Source of the DNA: an uncultured Coriobacteriaceae bacterium
GTDB lineage: Bacteria > Actinomycetota > Coriobacteriia > Coriobacteriales > Atopobiaceae
DNA length: 64,000 nucleotides
NCBI GenBank assembly: GCA_902778135.1
Contig: CACYWP010000015.1
Location: 1-64,000 of the forward strand
Direction: 5' to 3'
This document shows positions 18,716 through 25,960 of the stretch, in pieces (position 1 is the first letter of the stretch; every line of letters begins with the position of its first letter). The notes under the pieces were generated by a model that worked only from the letters and a program-made list of their open reading frames with translations, made no database searches and had not been told where the DNA came from. The position numbers and the translations under genes are program-made.

Positions 18716-19843
18716 CTAGTCACTGATGTCGGAGTCCAGCGCGATGCGGAAGCTGTAGTCGGGGAACTGCTCCTGCAACCGCTCGACCATATGGTCCAGC
18801 ACGGCACGCCGGTTGGGCGCATCCCAGCTGATGACCAAATCGAAGCTGACCTGGCGCACCTCCTCGTCGGCATAGAAGCCATGCACCTGCAGCACGTACA
18901 TGTCGTCATTGGCGAGCTTCAGGGTGGCCGCACGAATGGCACCGACCTCCCCCTCGTCGTTCAGGTTGGTGGAGTAGATGCCCACCGTATGCAGCAGGAT
19001 GCCATGCTCCTCCGCAACGGCCTTCTGGATCTTGCGCGTCAGCTCGTCGACCTCGCGCGCGGTCATGTCCTCGTCTACCTCCACATGCACGCTGCCATTC
19101 AGCCGGTCTGGCCCATACTCGGCCAGCACGAGGTCGTACGCCCCCTTCACGCCGGGGACCCGCTCGACCGTCCTCTTGATGCCCTGCGAGAGACCGCTGT
19201 CGACGCGCTCCCCCAGGATGTGGCTGATTGCCTCGCGCAGGATGTCGACGCCGCTCTTGATGATGATGACCGAGATGACCGCACCCAGCCACGCCTCAAG
19301 GCCAATGCCCGCCGCCATGTAGACAAGGGCGGCGACCAGCGTCGAGGCCGAGATGATGGAGTCCATCAGGGCATCGGTGCCGCTGGCCACCAGCGAGTCG
19401 GAACGGAACTGCTCGCCCCGGCGCTTGGTGTAGATGCCCAGCACGATCTTGGTCGCGACCGCCACGGCCACCACCGCCAGCGTCCGTCCGTCGTAGGTGG
19501 CCACCTCGGGATGGATGATGCGCTGCACCGACTCGGTCAGGGAGGTCACACCCGCCCACGTGACGATTGCGGCGATGACGATGGTGGTAATGTACTCCGT
19601 GCGCCCATGCCCGAAGGGATGCTTGCGGTCGGGCGGACGGTTGGCCAGCTTGGTGCCGACGATGGTGATGACCGACGACAGGGCGTCGGAGAGGTTGTTG
19701 ACCGCGTCGAGCACGATGGCGATGGAGTTGGAGAGCAGGCCGACCATGGCCTTGAAAACCGCGAGCAGTATGTTCGTCGCAATGCCGATGACGCTGGTAC
19801 GTACGATGGCGCTATCGCGCTCCTGGAGCACTGGTTCGCTCAT
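18716..19843 (-). CDS. Cation diffusion facilitator (CDF) family transporter
   Basis: This 375-residue protein exports divalent metal (zinc, iron or manganese) by proton antiport. It has six hydrophobic segments. The first metal-site motif is NSIAIVLDAVNNLSDALS (with D in the LDAxNNLSD pattern) and the second is SDSLVASGTDALMDS. The FGHGRTEY loop is typical. A long C-terminal domain (residues 215-375) is larger than in most CDFs and contains two ferredoxin-like halves. The ATG at 19843 is preceded by GGGGAGG at 4-10 nt; a longer start at 19876 is less well supported. It is followed with 1-nt spacing by the SDF symporter gene. Confidence 0.92.
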   Translation of the reverse strand: MSEPVLQERDSAIVRTSVIGIATNILLAVFKAMVGLLSNSIAIVLDAVNNLSDALSSVITIVGTKLANRPPDRKHPFGHGRTEYITTIVIAAIVTWAGVTSLTESVQRIIHPEVATYDGRTLAVVAVAVATKIVLGIYTKRRGEQFRSDSLVASGTDALMDSIISASTLVAALVYMAAGIGLEAWLGAVISVIIIKSGVDILREAISHILGERVDSGLSQGIKRTVERVPGVKGAYDLVLAEYGPDRLNGSVHVEVDEDMTAREVDELTRKIQKAVAEEHGILLHTVGIYSTNLNDEGEVGAIRAATLKLANDDMYVLQVHGFYADEEVRQVSFDLVISWDAPNRRAVLDHMVERLQEQFPDYSFRIALDSDISD

Positions 19844-19982
19844 GCGTTCCTCCCCCACACATGACATATGACGCATTGCACCATTCTACCGTTCCGGTCG
19901 TCAATGGGGGCAGGCACCAACGGAGCTTTGCCCATTGGTGCCTGCCAGCTGACGAGACCGTTGGAGGTGCGTGTCGAAAGCC

Positions 19983-20522
19983 CTACAGCTGGGCGGCAAC
20001 CGCCTTCTCGACGTCGGACATCTTGGCCGTAGGCTCGAAGCGGGCCACGAGGGAGCCGTCGCGTGCGACGAGGAACTTGGTGAAGTTCCACTTGATGTAG
20101 GCCTTGTCGCCGAACTCCTTGTCGACGCTCTTGGCAACCTTGTTCATGATGACCTTCTTCAGGCCGTCAAAGCCCTGGAACGGCTTCTCGGTGGCCAGCT
20201 CGACGAACAGCGGGTTGGCGTTGTCGCCGTTGACGTCACCCTTCTTGAACTGCGGAAACTCGGTGCCGAACTTGAGGGTGCAGAACTGGTGGATCTCCTC
20301 GTCGCTCTCGGGGGCCTGGTTGGCGAACTGGTTGCAGGGGAAGTCGAGAATCTCGAAGCCCTGCTCGCGGTACTTGGCGTACATCGCCTCCAGCTCCTCG
20401 TACTGGGGCGTGAAGCCGCAGCCCGTGGCGGTGTTGACGATGAGCAGGACCTTGCCGGCATAGTCGGACAGGGGGACCTCGGTGCCGTTGGGCTTGATGG
20501 CGACGTGATCGTAGACGGACAT
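19983..20522 (-). CDS. Glutathione peroxidase family protein (thioredoxin-dependent, Cys type)
   Basis: The 179-residue enzyme reduces hydroperoxides; bacterial Cys homologues generally use thioredoxin. The peroxidatic cysteine is C35 in NTATGCGFTPQ, and DFPCNQFANQ carries a resolving cysteine near residue 63. The conserved tryptophan is in WNFTKFLV near residue 130. The length fits the family. There is no in-frame TGA, so this is not a selenoprotein. GGAGAAGGG precedes the ATG at 20522. A perfect 9-bp palindrome at 20546-20568, inside the likely promoter, suggests repressor control by peroxide or redox state. Confidence 0.95.
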   Translation of the reverse strand: MSVYDHVAIKPNGTEVPLSDYAGKVLLIVNTATGCGFTPQYEELEAMYAKYREQGFEILDFPCNQFANQAPESDEEIHQFCTLKFGTEFPQFKKGDVNGDNANPLFVELATEKPFQGFDGLKKVIMNKVAKSVDKEFGDKAYIKWNFTKFLVARDGSLVARFEPTAKMSDVEKAVAAQL

Positions 20523-20545
20523 GCGCAATCCCTTCTCCAATTGTT

Positions 20546-20568
20546 TGTGTACAAATCTATTGTACACA
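20546..20568. promoter_or_regulatory. Operator-like palindrome upstream of glutathione peroxidase
   Basis: TGTGTACAA (20546-20554) and TTGTACACA (20560-20568) are perfect complements with a 5-nt spacer, giving a 23-bp dyad 24-46 nt before the start codon. Its size and place suit a dimeric repressor. No regulator gene is adjacent. Confidence 0.7.
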
Positions 20569-20713
20569 TAGGTATAGCCGCGCGCAAGCGAAAACCGCGG
20601 TCAGCCACCGAGGCATCAGGGTGACAGGGGGCGGTTGACGCCATGGGACACGCCTCTGGCGCACCCGGTTGGCGCATAATGGGGAAACGGCAGGCACGAG
20701 TGGGAGGGCACCC

Positions 20714-21478
20714 ATGCATATCGCTTTCTTCGACATTGACGGGACGCTTGCGACAGGCACCAACGTGCCCCGGAGCGCTTCGGACGCACTGGCGCGGATG
20801 CGCGCGAACGGCGACCTGGTATTCATCTGCACTGGGCGCGCACGCGCGTACGTCGAGGCAAACTTCGGCGACTATGCCGACGGATTCGTGTGCTCCAACG
20901 GACGCATGGCCTTCATGGGCGACCGGACGCTGGTGGACGAGCAGCTCACGGCCGACCAGGTGCGTCGGTTTACGTCCGTGCTGGACGGGGCAGGCGCGGG
21001 ATACGCCTTCTTCGGCGAGCGCGACGCCTGGTACGGCGGGGACGAGCGATACCGCAAGGTGGCCGAGCCGGTGCTGAAGCTTGGCCCGCTCCCTCGCATC
21101 GAGGACCCGGCACAGGTGCACGCGTACAACTTCGACATCTACTTTGACGACGCGGCGCATCGCGAGCGCGCGGCACGGGCATTGGGCGACGAGTGCCTGG
21201 TCAATCCCCATGGGCCCCACCCCTCGGCGGACGTGACGGTCATAGGCTGCGACAAGGGCGATGCCGTGCGCGGGGTGGCGAAGGCGCTCGGTGTGTCGAT
21301 CGAGGATACCTACGCCTTTGGCGACGGCATCAATGACCTCTCGATGATCGTCGCGGCAGGGCACGGAGTGGCCATGGGCAACGCCGTCGACGAGCTGAAG
21401 GCTGCGGCGGAGTTCGTGACGGCCGACATCGACAAGGATGGCGTGGCGCTGGGATTGGCGCACTACGGACTGGCATAG
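20714..21478 (+). CDS. HAD-superfamily phosphatase, Cof type
   Basis: This 254-residue HAD-IIB hydrolase has motif I FFDIDGTLA near residue 5, motif II in VFICTGRARAYV near residue 38, the motif III lysine in GCDKGDAV near residue 185, and motif IV FGDGINDLSMI near residue 205. It probably dephosphorylates a sugar phosphate or cofactor intermediate in the cytosol. GGGAGGG precedes the ATG at 20714. It stands alone between the divergent glutathione peroxidase and the convergent esterase gene. The substrate is not readable. Confidence 0.9.
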   Translation: MHIAFFDIDGTLATGTNVPRSASDALARMRANGDLVFICTGRARAYVEANFGDYADGFVCSNGRMAFMGDRTLVDEQLTADQVRRFTSVLDGAGAGYAFFGERDAWYGGDERYRKVAEPVLKLGPLPRIEDPAQVHAYNFDIYFDDAAHRERAARALGDECLVNPHGPHPSADVTVIGCDKGDAVRGVAKALGVSIEDTYAFGDGINDLSMIVAAGHGVAMGNAVDELKAAAEFVTADIDKDGVALGLAHYGLA

Positions 21479-21538
21479 GCATCCGCAGGGCCTGTGGTCA
21501 TAACATGCCAGACCATAGCCCCGGGCCTTCGTCTGGTC

Positions 21539-22723
21539 CTACAGGTCCAGCTTATCGCGAATGATGCCTACGAGCTTCTCTGCGGTCTTGCGCTGCGTAG
21601 CCTCGTTGGGATGGCCGTTCGTTCCACAGCCATCCGCATCCATGTCGATGGGGTCGGACAGGTAGCACATGACATGCTCGTCCCTATAGAGACTCTTGTA
21701 GTTCTGCACAGCATGCTCGACGGAGGGATACAGCAACTCGCTGCCCGACATCGTTCCCAGCGTGCAGATGATGAGTGACTGGGGATTGCGGTCGCGGACG
21801 CGCTTGAGGAATACGACATAGCCGTTTGAGAACTCGCCCATGCGAGCCTTGTCATAGCCCGTGTAGGTGAAGTCATTGGTTCCCAGATTGACGACCACGA
21901 CATCGCTCTGGTGGGACTCGTAGTCCCACGTCTGCTCGTGGCCCTCGACCACAAGGTCATACAGGCGCGGAATGAGCTTGTCCTTGTTGCGCTCGTCATC
22001 CCCCGACCAGCCCGAGATGATGCCGTAGCCGCTGTAGCACACGACATCGTAGTCGGCATCGAGCTCTTGGGCGGTGAGGTACGCATACGACTTCATGAAG
22101 TTCTCGGTCGTCGTCTTGAAGGGGTCGTCGTTCCCCGCCGCCTCGACACCATAGGCGCAGGTGATGGAGTCCCCTACGAACCCGATGCCCAGGGCCTTCC
22201 CCGCCGTGGGTGCAATCGGTGCGTCGTCGTCAGACTCCACGAAGATGCCGCGAACACCTATGAGGCCCCGTATTGCCTCCGATAGGTGAATCAGCTCGAC
22301 AACGGCTCCCTCAAGCGGACCGTCCGTCGGGACCTCGACGATGCGCGACCGCTTGCTCAGGGTGTCGTCCAACACCACCTCGCCATCGACGAGGACTGCG
22401 AAGCGCGGGCGCAGATCCGGCTCGTTGCCCACGCTCTCGTCGCCCACCACCTCGAGCTGGACGTGCGATCCGGTGACCTCGAACTCCACAGCGCTGCCAC
22501 TCTGCGCGAGCCAGGTCACCCCCTCCTCCTCGAAGGTACGGCCAATGAGGCGGACGTTGTCCGCGGTGGCGGGAATGGCCTCCTCCAACAGCGCTTCGGG
22601 AGCGCCCGTTCCGTTGCTCGCACCGTTGGTGGAGCAACCGGCAAGAACGGCGGAGGCAAGCAGCGAGGTCCCCAGCCCGAGCATGTGCCTTCTGCTCATG
22701 ACCATCCCAGGTCTCTCGTCCAC
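21539..22723 (-). CDS. SGNH/GDSL esterase lipoprotein, CE2-like
   Basis: The 394-residue protein is exported: a RR-containing signal (SRRHMLGLGTSLLASAVLAGC) ends in a lipobox, so it should be lipid-anchored. Residues 55-160 form a beta-sandwich like the CE2 N-terminal domain. The rest is an SGNH hydrolase with GFVGDSIT (catalytic Ser), the block-III asparagine in NLGTNDF and the His in GTNGHPNEAT. Family members deacetylate carbohydrates such as xylan. I kept the GTG start at 22723 because GGGGAGG lies 9 nt upstream. A later ATG (MSRRHM) is possible. It converges on the Cof phosphatase. Confidence 0.88.
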   Translation of the reverse strand: MDERPGMVMSRRHMLGLGTSLLASAVLAGCSTNGASNGTGAPEALLEEAIPATADNVRLIGRTFEEEGVTWLAQSGSAVEFEVTGSHVQLEVVGDESVGNEPDLRPRFAVLVDGEVVLDDTLSKRSRIVEVPTDGPLEGAVVELIHLSEAIRGLIGVRGIFVESDDDAPIAPTAGKALGIGFVGDSITCAYGVEAAGNDDPFKTTTENFMKSYAYLTAQELDADYDVVCYSGYGIISGWSGDDERNKDKLIPRLYDLVVEGHEQTWDYESHQSDVVVVNLGTNDFTYTGYDKARMGEFSNGYVVFLKRVRDRNPQSLIICTLGTMSGSELLYPSVEHAVQNYKSLYRDEHVMCYLSDPIDMDADGCGTNGHPNEATQRKTAEKLVGIIRDKLDL

Positions 22724-23015
22724 TGCAATCGCCTCCCCTTTGCCGCTCTGGCATCAAGCCTATCATAGCCCCCTTCGCATCACCTGATTCAACTCGTGAT
22801 ACCGCCTCAAAGACAGTCCCGCATCTCCCCCACCGACCTGGGGGTCGGTCGCTCTACGCAGGCCACACACGGTTCCACCTTTGACGCATATCCAAACGGA
22901 TGTGAGTGGTAGTCTCTGTGGGAATGCTGCACGATATGACAGGCCGCAGCATGGGTATCAGCGCATCCAGAGGCGTCGGAGGTGCGTTCTTGCGACAGGA
23001 CGGGAGCCAAGAGGC

Positions 23016-23867
23016 ATGAGAATCGAGAGCGAAACCCATATGAACGAATTCGAGGCGTGGCTGCGCGCGACCGGCCTGAAGGAAAAGACGGTCCGGCGGC
23101 ACCTTGACAACGTGGGGTTCTTCCTCGAGACGTATCTGCCACAGATGTCTGCGCAGAGCATCGAGGATGGGTGCCACTATGTGGGCGACTTCCTCGGCTA
23201 CTTCCTCATCCGCAAGTGCGCATGGTCGACCCCCGCCACCATCAGGCAGAATGCCGCCTCCCTCAAGAAGTTCTACAGATGCATGCTGGAGCGGGGACAG
23301 GTAGGCCAGCAGGCCTACGACGAGCTGCTGACAACCATAGAGGAGGACATGGACGACTGGATCGCCGACTGCGAGGAGTTCAGCAACCCCTCCGACGACC
23401 TTGACGACCCGTTCGCCTCCGATGGCAAGAGCCTGTTCGACCTCGTGTACGACACGGTTGCCCAGGAACTGGGCCTCGGCGACCTGCTGGGAATCGGCGC
23501 AGGCGACGACAGGGGGTACGAGGACGAGCACCACACCCGCCAGGAGGTCATCAACGAGCTAACGTTGGCGCTGTTCTACCTGACCTCGTGGGAGGAGGAG
23601 CCTGTCCGGGACAGCGGTATCAAGGTGCGGCGCGCATGGAAGTCTGCGGACTGGGATGCGCTCGACTGGCTGCGCGACCAGGGGTTCGTCGACTGCAGCA
23701 ACAAGGCGAAGTCGGTCACCATCTCCGAGGCAGGCGTCGAGCGGGCGGAAGATGCCCTGATCGCCCTCGGTTTCGACTACCTGGTCGAGACGGACGATGA
23801 CGGGGATGACGATTCCCCCGCCAAGGCGGACGAGACGAGAGTCCGGGACGGCTGGAACGTACTCTGA
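23016..23867 (+). CDS. Recombinase-like SAM domain fused to DUF6429-type domain
   Basis: Residues 8-95 of this 283-residue protein (FEAWLRATGLKEKTVRRHLDN ... IRQNAASLKKFYRCML) resemble the core-binding N-terminal domain of tyrosine recombinases, but no catalytic R-H-R-Y domain follows. An acidic middle leads to a C-terminal domain with LTLALFYLTSWEE, RRAWKSADWDALDWLRDQGFV and KAKSVTISEAGVERAE, which I recognise as DUF6429-like. The last residues are acidic. The ATG at 23016 has GGGAG 10 nt upstream. It lies just before tRNA-Pro. It probably binds DNA; the rest of its role is unknown. Confidence 0.72.
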   Translation: MRIESETHMNEFEAWLRATGLKEKTVRRHLDNVGFFLETYLPQMSAQSIEDGCHYVGDFLGYFLIRKCAWSTPATIRQNAASLKKFYRCMLERGQVGQQAYDELLTTIEEDMDDWIADCEEFSNPSDDLDDPFASDGKSLFDLVYDTVAQELGLGDLLGIGAGDDRGYEDEHHTRQEVINELTLALFYLTSWEEEPVRDSGIKVRRAWKSADWDALDWLRDQGFVDCSNKAKSVTISEAGVERAEDALIALGFDYLVETDDDGDDDSPAKADETRVRDGWNVL

Positions 23868-23994
23868 CAGACAATGACGCGCAGCGGGAGGCAGCGCCCG
23901 CACGGCCCAACCCTGTGAGCTGGTCGACGTTTCGTGTGAGCGAGATTTGCCACCTACGCACGTGCCGGTTTGACCTATACTGGGAATTCGCATT

Positions 23995-24071
23995 CGGGGC
24001 GTGGCGCAGCTTGGTAGCGCATCTGCTTTGGGAGCAGAGGGTCGCTGGTTCGAATCCAGTCGCCCCGACCA
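23995..24071 (+). tRNA. tRNA-Pro (anticodon TGG)
   Basis: The 77-nt sequence forms a full cloverleaf. It has acceptor CGGGGCG/CGCCCCG, D-arm with AGCTTGGTAGCGC, anticodon stem CTGCT/AGCAG around TTTGGGA (anticodon TGG), T-arm CTGGTTCGAATCCAG, discriminator A and encoded CCA. A -10-like TATACT lies at 23976-23981. No matching 3'-end duplicate appears in this window. Confidence 0.97.
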
Positions 24072-24282
24072 GTAGACTCGCAGGTCATCGGCTCTGTCCG
24101 GTGGCCTGTTCCCGTTTATGCCAGCACGGGACCACATCGCATGGCATCGCCTCGGTGACCGTCCGTAAGGGCACAAGCAACGAAGACGGCACGCGAGCAT
24201 CCACCCCGCCTCGCAGTCCCCGCCCATGACATAGAATTGGTGCCTGCACGCCTTGGTTTCGGTTCGTTGTAAGGGGGGCAGG

Positions 24283-25104
24283 TTGAAGAAGTACATCATG
24301 CCCATGATGATGTTCGCGGTCTTCGAAGCCGTGGCCATCACGCTCTGGCTGGCGAAGGGCAACCTCTTCTATCTCTTCAACTTCACCTACATCGGTGCAT
24401 CGGTCGCACTTGGCGTCGGCCTGTTCATTCAGGGGAACAGAAACGCCCGACGCGTCACCCAACTGCTCGTCGGCCTCTACATGCTCGTATACCTGGGCTT
24501 GATCTCGAACGAGAACATGCAGATCGAAGGTTTCTGGTACTACCTGTTCACCGGTGTCTTCGAGGCCGCCACAATCCACTATGCCGTCGCAAAGATATTC
24601 GGGCCGCTGCTGTTCGGGCGCGGCTGGTGCGGATATGCCTGTTGGACGGCCATGGTGCTCGACTTCCTGCCGTACAAGGTCCCGCGGCATCCGAGGAGGA
24701 AGGGGCTGGGGCCCATCCGATACCTGACCTTCGCCGTATCGCTCGCGTTCGTGTCCGCCCTGTTCCTGGCCCACGTGGGAAACATCGAGCGCATCATGTT
24801 CTGGGCCTTCGTCGTAGGCAATGCCACCTACTATGCCGTGGGCATCGCCCTGGCCTATGCGTTCGAGGACAACCGGGCCTTCTGCAAATACGTGTGCCCC
24901 ATCACGGTGTTCCTGAAGCCCATGAGCTACTACTCGCTGATTCGCATCACGTGCGACCACGACAAGTGCATCGAGTGCGGGAAGTGCCGGCGCGCGTGTC
25001 CCATGGACGTCGACATGCTCGACGACTCGCGCAACCGCGTGAACGGCACCGAGTGCATCCTTTGCATGGAGTGCGTGAGGAACTGCCCGAGGAAGGCGCT
25101 CTAG
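24283..25104 (+). CDS. Membrane 4Fe-4S ferredoxin-type protein (NapH/RdxA-like)
   Basis: The 273-residue protein has about six hydrophobic segments over residues 1-210. Family motifs GRGWCGYACWTAMVLD and NRAFCKYVCP follow, and then two C-terminal 4Fe-4S clusters, CIECGKCRRACP and CILCMECVRNCP. It belongs to the NapH/CcoG-like polyferredoxins that pass electrons across or along the membrane. The start is probably the TTG at 24283, with AGGGGGG 8 nt before it; the ATG at 24298 is too far from that site. A 62-residue gene follows after 2 nt. The redox partner is not evident here. Confidence 0.88.
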   Translation: MKKYIMPMMMFAVFEAVAITLWLAKGNLFYLFNFTYIGASVALGVGLFIQGNRNARRVTQLLVGLYMLVYLGLISNENMQIEGFWYYLFTGVFEAATIHYAVAKIFGPLLFGRGWCGYACWTAMVLDFLPYKVPRHPRRKGLGPIRYLTFAVSLAFVSALFLAHVGNIERIMFWAFVVGNATYYAVGIALAYAFEDNRAFCKYVCPITVFLKPMSYYSLIRITCDHDKCIECGKCRRACPMDVDMLDDSRNRVNGTECILCMECVRNCPRKAL

Positions 25105-25106
25105 CG

Positions 25107-25295
25107 ATGGACAGATTGGAAGCGTTCGAGAAGATGCTCTCCGACCTGCGGGGACGGGCGGAAGCCGAGGCGAAGCTGATGCGGGAGCTCGAGGCCCAAG
25201 GCAAGAAGAAGAGCGCGACGTATCGCCAATACCTCTCCAACCGGCTGCTTTACAAGGCGATGCTTGACACCTACCGGGAGTACGGACTGCTGTAG
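25107..25295 (+). CDS. Small helical protein coupled to the 4Fe-4S protein
   Basis: This 62-residue protein starts 2 nt after the stop of the membrane ferredoxin gene, with GAGGAAGG inside the end of that gene as ribosome site. Translational coupling is therefore likely. It is highly charged and almost wholly helical (FEKMLSDLRGRAEAEAKLMR), with a C-terminal YKAMLDTYREYGLL. No homologue comes to mind. It may be an assembly factor or subunit for the upstream protein; only the gene arrangement supports this. Confidence 0.75.
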   Translation: MDRLEAFEKMLSDLRGRAEAEAKLMRELEAQGKKKSATYRQYLSNRLLYKAMLDTYREYGLL

Positions 25296-25416
25296 GCGCA
25301 CCCGTGCAGGCACCGCCCCCCTGCCGCCCTGCCACCAAAAAGCCGAAGGTATGCAATAATCGCTACCACCCGCCACGCATCTGGCGCACACACGGCTTCT
25401 GACCCCTGGAGGCATC

Positions 25417-25863
25417 TTGGTCGAACTCAAGGCGATAGCAGAGGACAACTTCATCGATGCGTTCAACCTGCGGCTTGCACCGGGGCAGGAGGACTACGTC
25501 TCCCACCCCATACGCAGCCTCGCACAGGCATATGTCTACCGAGACCAGTGCCAGCCGTTCGGCATCTACGCCCAGGGCAGGATGGTCGGCTACGTCCTGG
25601 TGATCTACGACTACGACGTGCCCGAGTATGACATCTGGCACATGGTGGTCGACGAGGCGCAGCAGGGGCGCGGCTATGGCAGCGAGGCACTCGACCAGGT
25701 CATCGACTACATTCGGACGAAGCCCTTCGGCGACTCGGACAGGGTCGCCCTGACCTGCAACAAGGACAACCTCGTCGCGATGAGGCTCTACGAGAAGAAG
25801 GGCTTCGTGGCCACGGGCATCGAGGATGAGGACGAGATCGAGCTTGCGATGACGGTTGGGTGA
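25417..25863 (+). CDS. GNAT-family N-acetyltransferase
   Basis: The 148-residue cytosolic enzyme has the acetyl-CoA-binding motif VVDEAQQGRGYGSEAL (QxxGxG/A) near residues 78-92 and the closing CNKDNLVAMRLYEKKGFV of the fold. Resemblance to small polyamine acetyltransferases (PaiA/BltD) is plausible, but the acceptor is not certain. The start is TTG at 25417, with GGAGG 4 nt before it and no in-frame ATG near. A strong terminator follows at 25884-25919. Confidence 0.88.
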   Translation: MVELKAIAEDNFIDAFNLRLAPGQEDYVSHPIRSLAQAYVYRDQCQPFGIYAQGRMVGYVLVIYDYDVPEYDIWHMVVDEAQQGRGYGSEALDQVIDYIRTKPFGDSDRVALTCNKDNLVAMRLYEKKGFVATGIEDEDEIELAMTVG

Positions 25864-25883
25864 CGACCCCAGTCCGCAAGATA

Positions 25884-25919
25884 TGCGGCCCGGCCCCTTA
25901 CGGAAGGGGTCGGGCCGCA
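25884..25919 (+). terminator. Strong, probably bidirectional terminator
   Basis: A 16-bp stem with one G-T pair (25884-25899 with 25904-25919) closes a 4-nt loop and is followed by TTCTCT. It separates the convergent acetyltransferase and giant lipoprotein genes. Confidence 0.85.
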
Positions 25920-25960
25920 TTCTCTCGCCCTACGATGCTAGCGCAACCAGCCGTGATGAA

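Noticed and set aside
19983..20522. Selenocysteine glutathione peroxidase
   Set aside because: The peroxidatic position is an ordinary TGC cysteine codon and there is no in-frame TGA.
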